DNA from: Ciborinia camelliae
Taxonomy: Eukaryota > Ascomycota > Leotiomycetes > Helotiales > Sclerotiniaceae
Direction of reading: 5' to 3'
DNA: 64,000 nt
NCBI GenBank assembly: GCA_025890175.1
Contig: JANPYM010000008.1
Location: forward strand, 2,488,459-2,552,458
The notes below the pieces were generated by a model. That model saw only the letters and a list, made by a program, of their open reading frames with translations. It was not told where the DNA came from and did no database searches. Below are positions 22,265 through 35,182 of this stretch, piece after piece; within the stretch, counting starts at the first letter, position 1; each line of letters opens with the position of its first letter. A program made the position numbers and the translations under genes.

Positions 22265-23175
22265 GAAAAGAAATAATGCCCCTTTTTTGCTCGGCTGCCG
22301 TAGCCACGGAGCCTGGCAGTGCCACAAATCGTGCTGCCCCATACACCAGCTACAGTTTTGCCCAATAAGACGCAGTCTGCTACCGACAACGAGACGCAGT
22401 CTAAGTGCGCCCAATGTCAAACCTCTTTGGAAAAAGAAGACCGCGACTTGCAATCTTTGGGAAGGGCAAGAGACCCATCAAAAATTGTCTGGACGGGACC
22501 AAATGAGGAGTATCTCAGGCTCCATGACGTACCTAGTCATCGTTTATCGTAGCGAGGGTGCCTCTGTCGACGGTTGCTCTCAACCCCTGAGAGGGCTTGA
22601 AGGTCACTTACCTCGACAGGAGGAATGGAAAATATCAAAAGTTAAAAGTAACGAGGGAGCGGCGTGAGGGTATATGCTGGAGATGTAAAGCAATGAAAGA
22701 AGGGCTTGAAGGAGAGAAATACGAAGCTCGAAGACCACCTATCCATAATGGGATTCCGAAAAACACCCAGTTTTAACAACATTCGCGATCGAGTGATAGA
22801 AAAGAAGGAAAATAGGAGTCTTCACCGAGGAGCTTGTATTGAGGATAAGAGTAAGGTGAAGACGAAGCCATCTCCAGTCAAAGGAATAATGCCTGTTTCA
22901 ACTCCAACAAAAGTTGGCGCCCTCACGGCATCTATCGAGATTGGCATCAACTATCGAGATTGGCATTTCGCCCTATGTCATTTATTATGCATATCAATGC
23001 ATAATAGTGGATGTAGAGGAAATCGAAGATATCGCAAGGGATATGATTCGAGCTCCTAGGGCCCGGCTGCTATGGGCACAATTCCGCTTGGCGAGAGTTT
23101 ATTCGCTCCACATCCGTTGGTACGCAACCCGATCCAAAAATCTAGAACAGCGCCTGCCCGGACGATACAATGTGA
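22265..23175. other. Decayed coding-like stretch
   Basis: Several overlapping 80-130 codon ORFs lack a recognised domain. The region probably continues the copia relic upstream but cannot be assigned. Confidence 0.3.
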
Positions 23176-23781
23176 ATTTATGTCCAAAAGCAAAAACAAC
23201 TACCATTGGTAGTTCATATAGCTACTTGGATATCTGGTCGATATCAACATCCATCTCAAGATCCAATTTTCATCGAAGGTTTAAAGGGATGGATAATATC
23301 TGATCCAAATCCTCCTGTTCCCAATTGGCAAGATTGGGGTTTGAACTATGCAAATTGGTTTTCTGATAATTCCGAAATCACTAATAGTTCAGCATGGAGA
23401 GAACGAATCAGGTCCGAGATAAGGACTAATATCTGTGTCTTGAATTTACTCGAGTGCATTACTGAGTGTTCACGAGATGATACAGATATATCTGGAACTG
23501 GAACTGAAGCTAGAGTTGGAGCTGAGTTGGAAATATCATCTTGTCGATTGGGGTAGTCCATAACCCAAGATAGTTGGCAAGTTCAACGGCCAGGGTACGA
23601 ATTCTCATCAACCAATGATGGAAGTCTAGTATTTCGAGACAAATCATATGGAAAGTGGAAAATGAATTGGTTGAAAGAATACCATGTGGAACCATCCAAA
23701 GATGTGGAAGCTGGTATTGGAAGTTTATCTGCTACCAAACGCATGAACAGCACACCTATTCACAAGATGTTCAACATATAA
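23176..23781 (+). pseudogene. Unrecognised coding relic with one in-frame stop
   Basis: After an upstream TGA the frame stays open from 23176, is interrupted only by TAG at 23554-23556, and continues in the same frame to TAA at 23779-23781. The peptide is rich in W, N and D (PVPNWQDWGLNYANWFSDN, then SYGKWKMNWLKEYHVEPSK), compositionally coherent across the stop. A single CAG-to-TAG or TGG-to-TAG change would explain it. No ATG is evident at the 5' end, and I do not know the family. Confidence 0.4.
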
Positions 23782-26391
23782 ACTATCCAGAATAAGAAGG
23801 TCAAAGCTTATGAATGGAACCCCGTAACTCCCGGTATGAATATTGAGCCGCACCTCTAACAATGGGAGGGGGTAACCTACACTGCTCAGATTCATGGTGT
23901 GACAAAAATGCCATTACCGTCGGAGTGGCCTGTGCTATAAGGATTTTACAGTTCAGAGTCGGCATCTGGGTGTCAACGATCGTCGCGAGGGCGGATTATA
24001 TCATGGTCGACAAAATGATGATATCGGCAAGATCTTCGCACCGACTTTCGCCCAGGCGGAGATGAATAAAATCATCTCAAAAGAAAATCGCGGAAAGTAT
24101 AATCGCCTATATAAATCACCTCTTCGACGACTATGTATTTGACTTTCGATCATCCTCAATTCAATTATTTCTTCTTGTGAACTATGTGTACGTGACACAT
24201 GGCCGCTGCGAGAATACACTATTTCGAAAGTCAGAGATAGCTTGACCAACCATCGAAAGCTGAATGGTGGTTATGGAAGTAGGATGGATACTAGAATGCA
24301 AGTTCCTGGAGACTTGCTATCGCCAGTTTTTTCGAAAAATTTCACCAGCACTGTGCATACTAGTAGGATCAACCATACCAGTCCCTACTACCTATAGGAT
24401 GTTGAGCCGGACACCCTCGCTTCGATTTCGTAAGTTCGAATCGAACAGTTTATCGAGGAGGTACATATCAAATCATGTCCTATAAGTGCGGTCAATCAAT
24501 GTCGACTAAGGTTTTACCGGTAATCCCTGTCGACAGTGTCACCACAACAGATATCTCTATACGCATCGAATCCAACTGGTGAAGGAATACAGCTAGATAG
24601 AATCGCATCGAGGAATTCTCACGAAGTCTTAATATGATTCAAGAGCATTTTAGTTTGATCAATAGTCCCCATACCCCACCTCACTGAACCCGTACCTTCA
24701 TTTGATCTTCATCTCCATCATCGAGCACTTGAAAGTTCAAAGAGAGGACGGAAATAGAGGAATATGGACTAAAATGCTCCTCGGAATGAGAAAAGAGATT
24801 GTTCCTGTTGGTTCAACAAATTACTCTATCGCATTGCATGCGGGGATAGAGAACTACCTGCATACCTAACCTATATTTCGAAAAAAAGAAAAGAAAAATG
24901 GAAAAATCTAAAAACCAATCGAGGTCTTGTGTGATGTTGTTTGAAAGTCTGAAATGCTGATGTGAAAGTTTGACATGATACAATACCCATACCATTCATG
25001 AGGATTTAGCTATTTGCCCATGAGATTTCGACCTTATTGCCCATTACTTACCATACAATTTCCACCCGTATCTATCTCTACATCTTCATCTTCATCTCTC
25101 AGTACCATTTTCTTTTTGCTGCTCTCATCTTTCACCAATCTCTCTCTCCATCCCCTACCTCATCTCCACCATCTCACCCCACCAACACCCCCATAAACAG
25201 TGCAATTGTCTCTCCTCGCATCGCGCCCCTTTCCATATTCTATAGAAATCACGATTATGGATATACTTTTCCCATTCAGCAATTATTAAATGCCCATACT
25301 AATCATGAGTTCATATCCATCAACATTCCTGCCATGATCACTCCTCAACTCTGGTCACCATCTATCCATCCATCCATCTAGTCACCCATCTAAATTCCAG
25401 TCCTTTAATTCTCTCATTCCACTGCATTCTATTCCATTCCATCCATCTACCCCAATTCACATCCCAATCTCCATCACCAAATACTAGTGAATGAGTGATT
25501 TTTCTTTCGAGTTCCAGGCCACCACCCCTCTTCCCTTGTCTTCAGTATCTTCAACTACCCTACCCAACAACAATCCCTCCCTCTCCCTCCCTCTCCCTCC
25601 CTCTCCCTCCCTCTCCCTCCCTCTCCCTCCCTCTCCCTCCCTCTCCATCCCTCTCCCCCCTCTCCCCCCCCCTCCCTCCACCTCCCCCCCTCTCTCCCTC
25701 TCTTCCTCCCCCCAATTCCCTTCGAAATCCCACCAGAAGTCAAAACTGCATATTTCAAAGTCAACTACAATAAATAGCCGTATAAAACCTTGCGACTACA
25801 GGATACTGATACTGATACTTGTCGCATTCTCTCTCATTCTTCCTCATCAATCTCCTTTATAATGGATTAAATTATTTATTAATCATTTATCAATCCCTCC
25901 CTTCTCATACTCCGTACCTCCTCCTCTATCATCCTCTCACTCCCACCCCCAAATCGCATATCCCATATCGCATATTTGTATCCCATATCTGCATCCCATA
26001 TCTGCATCCCATATCCCATATCCCAAAGAGGTGATATCACGCACGCACGTACATATCATACCTCCCTACCATACCTACCATATCATACCATACCATACCA
26101 TACCATACCTACACAGAGCACACTCCAAACCCATTACAAAAGAAAACCCCCATGTATTTATATTAACAACTTTCAATTTCATATTGATATCATATCTACT
26201 TGCTTGCTTGCTTGCTTAAGTACGTGCTTGCTTGCTCTGAACGCTAACAAACTAAAAAAAAATTCGAATATTCACAACCCTTCCATAGGTATGTAGGTAG
26301 GTAATTATCCTCCATTTACATTCCATTCCAATTCCATTCCCTTTCCATCCCCCATCCCCCATCCCATCCCATACCATCACGATCCCCAAAC
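23782..26391. other. Intergenic, 3' side of the desert
   Basis: No gene recognised. The right half has C/T-rich simple repeats (25560-25710), ATCCC/CATAT runs (25960-26030) and TACCA/TTGC microsatellites (26070-26240). The last 100 bp are the 3' flank of the phosphoglucomutase gene. Confidence 0.45.
25570..25690 (+). repeat. CTCCCTCC pyrimidine minisatellite
   Basis: Tandem CCCTCTCC/CTCCCTCC units for about 120 bp. Proline/serine ORFs through it are artefacts. Confidence 0.9.
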
Positions 26392-28374
<1,983 letters not shown>

Positions 28375-29325
28375 GATTGCAGATTTCCGAGAAGTAAAAA
28401 CAAAGGTATCTTGAAGAGAGAAGAGAGAAGAAAAGAAGAAAAGTAAGGGGAAGGTATGGAAGCTTTATTGAGTTTGGATGACAACAACTAAGCTTGAGCT
28501 CAACGAGCGGTGATGATATTTAGCTTCCGAGTGGTGGGGCATTCGTTGAGAGCAAGTTAGCAACTTGAACCTGCATGGATTATTTGAGAGTACCTTGATG
28601 TAGAGACCAGACCCAGCCACTTTAAATGGTGGGTCATTTGAGGGGTTCGAAATGAATCGCATCGTATTTCAAAGTACTATTCAATAATAATAATACGGAG
28701 GAGGAGGAGGTGGGTATTCAAATTGAGATATAATAATCAATTGAGAGGTATCTCTCCAGCTCTTAGAAGCTTCAGTTTACACACTCTTCATTCAATATTT
28801 CAATCCAGACTGAACAATTAAATGATCTCTCATGCTAATATAAATTGCATCAAATTCAACAATATCAAATAATCTCTCCTTCATTGCGTCCTTCCATTGC
28901 GTAACACAGGTGGGATAGAAAGTAACCTAGGTATATGTATGTAGGTAGGTATGTATATATGTATGTATGTACCTATCCATTATGTATGCATGGTATGATT
29001 ATTGATTATCATTCTCAAAATGGCTTTCATTGCAACATGACCACATAAACAACTGCAGAAGAATTGTTGAAGCTATCAACAATTTAACTCCATCTAGGTA
29101 AGGTCGAGAGATACTACTCACGACCTACCTAGTACACATCTCCAATAGCTCTCCCGTGCATAGGTAGATAATATTTAGTGCAACGCTACAATCTTGACTA
29201 AGGTCAACCTGGAATCGAACCATCAAAATTTGGTTACATCCATTCATCAACCCAACCCAAACACGAAATAAATCGGAATTGTTAATCAATTCAAGTAAAT
29301 AAATCGCGAATCATATCTGCGAGGG
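28375..29325. other. Divergent intergenic region (PGM / oligoribonuclease)
   Basis: Shared upstream region of two divergent genes, with GTATGTAG repeats near 28940-28970 and TACCTAGGT motifs at about 28926 and 29125. No ORF of note; both promoters probably lie here. Confidence 0.5.
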
Positions 29326-30367
29326 ATGGAGGAAGTAAGCATGAGTAATCCATTGGTTTGGATTGATTGTGAGGTATGTTGATTTGGTTTGGTTTGCTTT
29401 TGTTTTGTTTTATTTATTTATTTATTTGTTTATCCTTACCTTACCTTACCTCATATCATTTACCCCTCTCTCTCTCACTCTCATCGCGCCTCGATTTTCC
29501 CCTCTTCGGGTTCGCATACATCTACACACATATCAATATCTACCTACCCACCCCCCCTCTCTCCCTATCTATTCATGCCCGAAAGCTCGGAAGCAAGAAA
29601 TTTAGCAAGTTTGCAATGCAACCATGAAAGTCCGCAAACAAAAAAAGCTAATCGTCACTGGCCGACCCACCCACTAGATGACAGGACTCGATGTAGAAAA
29701 CGACGTGATACTAGAAATCTCCTGTATAATCACGAATGGAAATCTGGAGGTGCTGGATGAGAAGGGATGGAGTGCGGTGATTCATCAGAGTCAAGAGACG
29801 ATGGATAAAATGGTATGTACGATTTTCTTTTTGGACTCCTACGCAGGCGGGGTTGCGCGCAAGCAAAGCTGGTGATCTGATTGATTTGACAAAGAGATGA
29901 TCTTTCTTTTCCTTCCCTTTCTTTTCAATCCAACCAAAGCAAAACAAATCTCTCCACCTCCAAAAACTAACCCCCCCTTCCAGGGCCCCTGGTGCACACA
30001 AACGCACGCCTCAACCGGCCTCACCACCGCGGTCCTCACCTCGCACACCACCCCCCACGAAGCCGCCCGCTCCCTCCTCACCTACATCCGCACGCACATT
30101 CCCACCGCGGGGATCGCGCTCCTCGCCGGCAACAGCGTGCACGCGGACAAAGCCTTCCTCGCCAAAGAACCCTACGCGCCCATCCTCTCGCATCTCCACT
30201 ATCGCATCTTGGACGTCAGTAGCATTAAAGAAGCAGCGAGACGCTGGTGTACGAAGGAGGTTTGGGAGGAACAGCCGAAGAAATTGGGGGTGCATAGGGG
30301 CAGAGAGGATATTTGGGAGAGTATTTTGGAGGCGAGGTATTGGAAAGAGACGGTTTTTGAAAGGTAG
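29326..30367 (+). CDS. Oligoribonuclease (DEDDh 3'-5' exoribonuclease, REX2/Orn type)
   Basis: Exons 29326-29373, 29678-29812 and 29984-30367 give 188 aa. The first in-frame ATG is at 29326 (upstream TAA at 29296); a second at 29341 would give 183 aa. Introns are GTATGT...CTAG (304 bp) and GTATGT...CCAG. It degrades 2-5 nt RNA fragments to mononucleotides. DEDDh residues are visible: WIDCEMTGLD (D and E), the GNSVHADKAFL block (D), and HRGREDIWESI (H and D). YRILDVSSIKEAARRW is also characteristic. Length equals bacterial Orn; no obvious mitochondrial presequence is encoded, unlike yeast Rex2, unless an upstream exon exists. Exon 3 has a strikingly C-rich third-position bias in its first 250 bp. 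Confidence 0.93.
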
Positions 30368-31675
30368 GGGGTTGTGGGTGGAGTGGGTTGGAGGGGAGGG
30401 GGAAGAGGGAAGAAGGGTAATTGAATAGAGTGAGTTTGAGTTTGGGTGGAAGGAAGCGAACCGTATTTTTATACATGCTCGAGTATGATATGATATGATA
30501 TGATATAACCATAACAAAATAGAATGAACGAATACCCATACCGAGTAGATACCTAGGTACCTCCTTCCCTACATAGACAGACCATCCATCGATAAGGTAC
30601 CTAGGTATGGAAAAGTCACACTCAAGGTAACGTTGGATAAATCATTCAAATTCAAAACTCATTCTTTACTCGAATACATATATAGATAGATAGATACATA
30701 GATACATAGATACCTAGGTAGGTATAGGTAGTAAAGTTATTGTTTGAATACATACTCAATTACCTACCTAGGTAATAATGGTTTCAATCTAAGTAGGTAG
30801 GTATCTGTAGATATTGACCTGACCTGACCGGATCTTGGATCTGGGAAGGTAGATGTAGGGAGGTAGATATAGGGAGGTAGATATATAGGTATAAATCGAA
30901 CTAAAATCATCCCATTGCGCTCCTTCGCTCACCTCTTATCTTCGAGGCTCTCTATATAGAAAATAAAAAGAAATCACAGTATCTCGTCTAGATGACAGAA
31001 AACTGATATGCAAGTGGGTTGAAGAGGATGCTGAGTTGGATTAAGCTACGAAGTGATGCCTTTTTACCTATGCTATTCCCAAGCACGCTAGAAAGAAGCT
31101 AAACCGGCCGTACAGATTCACCTGCTTTCTATGACTGGTTCCTGGTTACTATATTACTGTATTACTGGTTACAAAAGTAGATATTGAGAAATGCTGGGCC
31201 CCAAGTATCATGGTATTGATATTGAGGTATAAATAGGTACCTAGGTAGGTAGGTAGGTATTGGATGGGTATTTATATCTTAAGGATTGAGGAGGATTGAT
31301 GCATGAGTGGATAGGGTACATGAGTGGGTATTGCAAGAAGAGTGCTGTGCCTGCTTTGCTATATGGACCTCGGGATGAAAGGTTATGGAGGGAGTATTAT
31401 GGAGGGAGTATTATTGGATTTTATGACGAGATGATGAGATGAGATGACGAGAATTTTATTATCTGTATTGATATTCATCCATATTGTATGCCCAGGGCAC
31501 TCATTAATAAACCATCTATCAGCTGAAGCTCCAGCTCCAGCTCCAGCTTCTGTCTCAATCCATAACCATAACCATAACCATCCCTACTCCATCCCCTCAA
31601 ATCCCCACCCAACCAACCCAACCGACCCTCAGTTACCCCCTCCCCCCCCTCCCATCACAAAACTCCCCAAATACA
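30368..31675. other. Intergenic, repeat-rich, enters the second duplicated block
   Basis: No gene. It contains GATATGATAT runs (30484-30506), several TACCTAGGTA motifs (30549, 30600, 30711, 30760, 31228) and GGAGGTAGATATAG repeats (30850-30880). From 30790 on it is duplicated at 32557. Confidence 0.6.
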
Positions 31676-32546
31676 CTAATACCTAACCCCCCTCTTCCCC
31701 AACTCCTTCCTCCCGACACTTTCCTCAGGCCACACCCAGCCCCTCCCCCTCTTCGCCTCCCGCTTCTCCGCCAACTGTGGCTCCGGCATCCATTCATCCT
31801 TCGGCAAGACCTTGCGTCTGGTTCCTTCGGCCGGCGCCCCGATCGAGCTTTTGTAGCTCTTTTGTCCCGGGAGGATTTCATCCCGCGCGAGCATGTGCAG
31901 GTACCAGAGGGCGAGGAGGGGGGTGAGTGTGAGGGGTTGGGCTGTGGGTGGGGATGTGGATGTAGATGTAGAGGAGTTTGAGTGATGGTTTTGGGGGAAT
32001 GAAGAAGGGGAGAATGGCGGGGTGGGCGAAGCAGTCGGAGTATCATGAGCCGCGAGCTGAATAGTTTGAAGCTCCAGATACCCAAAATGCGGGATCGATT
32101 CGGAGCCATTCCGCACGACGACGAGTTCAATCTCCGTCATGATGAATCCATACCGACACCCATGTTCGCGCATGCACATATGCAGATGGGCCAACCCGCG
32201 CAGATATTCCACCTTGCGATGATTGCCCTCGACGCGCATGCCGGTGTTCCAGCGATCGAAAGATTTGACCAGCCCGACGACGCGCCCCAGGCCCCGTCCG
32301 TAGATCAGCTGCGAATTGTCGTCCGTGTAGTTGGAGATGAAGGACGGGTCGCCGGATTTCCGGCCCAGGGCCGACGAGGCGCGCATCATGAGGTGGCGCG
32401 TGCCTTGCGAGATGGACAGCGCGTGGTTGAGTTTCGTCGCGTAGAATTGCGTGTAGATGTTTTGCAGCTCGTGTTCGGTTTCCGGGTTGGCGCACGCCCG
32501 GCTCGGTTGGTGGAAGATGTTGGTCGGGAGCCCCACGTTCAGGAGA
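30790..32546 (+). repeat. First copy of a second duplicated block (1757 bp, contig end)
   Basis: Recurs at 32557-34313 after ten Ns, displaced by 1767 bp. Only two differences were noticed, both in C runs: 8 C versus 7 C near 31645, and 5 C versus 6 C near 31745. It ends at the gap and copy two starts at the gap, again the dovetail-overlap geometry. Confidence 0.95.
31676..32546 (-). pseudogene. 3' part of the 35182 gene, duplicated by assembly
   Basis: Identical to the C-terminal half of the gene at 33442-35182 until the N run cuts it off (after LLNVGLPTNIFHQPS). In this copy the shorter C run leaves the frame open past REAKRG to ...WPEESVGRKELGKRGVRY and TAA at 31676, while the other copy stops 49 bp earlier. 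It has no start codon and is not a separate gene. Confidence 0.9.
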
Positions 32547-32556
32547 NNNNNNNNNN
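32547..32556. other. Assembly gap (10 N)
   Basis: Ten Ns between two contigs whose ends are copies of each other, the same arrangement as at 9488-9497. Confidence 0.98.
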
Positions 32557-34313
32557 TAAGTAGGTAGGTATCTGTAGATATTGACCTGACCTGACCGGAT
32601 CTTGGATCTGGGAAGGTAGATGTAGGGAGGTAGATATAGGGAGGTAGATATATAGGTATAAATCGAACTAAAATCATCCCATTGCGCTCCTTCGCTCACC
32701 TCTTATCTTCGAGGCTCTCTATATAGAAAATAAAAAGAAATCACAGTATCTCGTCTAGATGACAGAAAACTGATATGCAAGTGGGTTGAAGAGGATGCTG
32801 AGTTGGATTAAGCTACGAAGTGATGCCTTTTTACCTATGCTATTCCCAAGCACGCTAGAAAGAAGCTAAACCGGCCGTACAGATTCACCTGCTTTCTATG
32901 ACTGGTTCCTGGTTACTATATTACTGTATTACTGGTTACAAAAGTAGATATTGAGAAATGCTGGGCCCCAAGTATCATGGTATTGATATTGAGGTATAAA
33001 TAGGTACCTAGGTAGGTAGGTAGGTATTGGATGGGTATTTATATCTTAAGGATTGAGGAGGATTGATGCATGAGTGGATAGGGTACATGAGTGGGTATTG
33101 CAAGAAGAGTGCTGTGCCTGCTTTGCTATATGGACCTCGGGATGAAAGGTTATGGAGGGAGTATTATGGAGGGAGTATTATTGGATTTTATGACGAGATG
33201 ATGAGATGAGATGACGAGAATTTTATTATCTGTATTGATATTCATCCATATTGTATGCCCAGGGCACTCATTAATAAACCATCTATCAGCTGAAGCTCCA
33301 GCTCCAGCTCCAGCTTCTGTCTCAATCCATAACCATAACCATAACCATCCCTACTCCATCCCCTCAAATCCCCACCCAACCAACCCAACCGACCCTCAGT
33401 TACCCCCTCCCCCCCTCCCATCACAAAACTCCCCAAATACACTAATACCTAACCCCCCTCTTCCCCAACTCCTTCCTCCCGACACTTTCCTCAGGCCACA
33501 CCCAGCCCCTCCCCCCTCTTCGCCTCCCGCTTCTCCGCCAACTGTGGCTCCGGCATCCATTCATCCTTCGGCAAGACCTTGCGTCTGGTTCCTTCGGCCG
33601 GCGCCCCGATCGAGCTTTTGTAGCTCTTTTGTCCCGGGAGGATTTCATCCCGCGCGAGCATGTGCAGGTACCAGAGGGCGAGGAGGGGGGTGAGTGTGAG
33701 GGGTTGGGCTGTGGGTGGGGATGTGGATGTAGATGTAGAGGAGTTTGAGTGATGGTTTTGGGGGAATGAAGAAGGGGAGAATGGCGGGGTGGGCGAAGCA
33801 GTCGGAGTATCATGAGCCGCGAGCTGAATAGTTTGAAGCTCCAGATACCCAAAATGCGGGATCGATTCGGAGCCATTCCGCACGACGACGAGTTCAATCT
33901 CCGTCATGATGAATCCATACCGACACCCATGTTCGCGCATGCACATATGCAGATGGGCCAACCCGCGCAGATATTCCACCTTGCGATGATTGCCCTCGAC
34001 GCGCATGCCGGTGTTCCAGCGATCGAAAGATTTGACCAGCCCGACGACGCGCCCCAGGCCCCGTCCGTAGATCAGCTGCGAATTGTCGTCCGTGTAGTTG
34101 GAGATGAAGGACGGGTCGCCGGATTTCCGGCCCAGGGCCGACGAGGCGCGCATCATGAGGTGGCGCGTGCCTTGCGAGATGGACAGCGCGTGGTTGAGTT
34201 TCGTCGCGTAGAATTGCGTGTAGATGTTTTGCAGCTCGTGTTCGGTTTCCGGGTTGGCGCACGCCCGGCTCGGTTGGTGGAAGATGTTGGTCGGGAGCCC
34301 CACGTTCAGGAGA
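32557..34313 (+). repeat. Second copy of the second duplicated block (contig start)
   Basis: 1757 bp repeating 30790-32546. It continues past 34313 into the unique 5' half of the gene that reads leftwards from 35182. Confidence 0.95.
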
Positions 34314-35182
34314 CTGTGGAAATCGGGGATCGACGTGATGGTGGATGTGTTGAAGGAGGTCCATGGTCGGATTTGTCGTATGTCCCACCAGAAATGCTTG
34401 GCGCTGCTATCGCGGACGTGGATGTTGAGTTGTCGGACCAGGGCGGGCGCGGGATTGGGTGACGTGAGGTAGGTGGCTAGGTTGGTCGTGCTGATGTTGT
34501 CGAGATGCGTTGGGGTCATGTCATCTATGTTGATGCTTTGGGCCAGTGGAGATGGTTCACGTGCCGGTGTTGGGTATCGCTCATGTGGTTGTGGGGTGTA
34601 TGATTCCATCACTGACATGTTTGGAGATTGTTGGATGTAGTTGGGCATGTGACGGTATGTTGGAAATCCATATTTGCCCAATGTTTGACCGTCGAGACTG
34701 GAGCTCGAGGAACGTCTATGTTGTTGACTTTCAATGGATTGAATCGCATGCATTGGCGAGCAAAGAGTCGACATTGGGCGCGTGCTAGATGGGAAAATAT
34801 CCGAATTAAACACGATTGTCTCGGGATTCGTGTAGCTCCTATTATGAGAAGGTTTGAATGCAAGACCAGCAGCATTCTTTTTTGAGGATTTTGTTATTCT
34901 CATTCCAGTTGAGGGAGATGCATTGATCTCCTGATCTTGTGGACGAATCTTAGGTAAAAGAAGAGGACCATGCTGTCTGATTGGTGATCGCGCAGGAGTC
35001 GTCATCTGGGTACTTGTGATGCTGATAGAATCAGATGGCGATGAAGCTTGAGAATAGATGGAGACTTGTGAATTTGATCGAGAATGACCAATTTTGAACG
35101 GAGCACTAAGCAAAGGTTCCTCAAATGCGAACTGTGGAGGGGTGGTTGGCTCAAATGAGAATGAAGAATAATCAAAGGACAT
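33442..35182 (-). CDS. Conserved ascomycete protein of unknown function
   Basis: Single minus-strand frame from ATG at 35182. As sequenced, a 6-C run near 33508 gives a stop at 33491 (563 aa, ending RGEGLGVA). With the 5-C version seen in the overlapping copy it ends at 33442 with a GWVWPEESVGRKELGKRGVRY tail, which I think is the true end. N-terminal about 255 residues are S/P/T-rich and probably disordered. The folded core at about 260-460 has HFWWDIRQIRPW, GRVVGLVKSFDRWNTGMR, LRGLAHLHMCMREHGCRYGF and IMTEIELVVVRNG. This pattern is familiar from widely conserved filamentous-ascomycete hypothetical proteins, but I cannot name an activity. GC content and third-position GC are high in the 3' half. 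The promoter side reaches to about 35350. Confidence 0.8.

Noticed and set aside
25491..25862. Proline/serine ORFs near 25.6 kb
   Set aside because: Arises from the CTCCCTCC minisatellite; every frame is open through it.
29180..29240. Possible minus-strand tRNA (GGTTCGATTCC near 29205)
   Set aside because: The T-loop-like sequence has no matching stems or anticodon arm; no cloverleaf could be drawn.
31444..33693. H/N/P-rich plus-strand ORFs and the paired regulator-like ORF (MSRELNSLKLQIPKMRDRF...)
   Set aside because: They are antisense to the GC-rich 3' half of the 35182 gene and its overlap copy; the minus-strand frame is far longer and more coherent.
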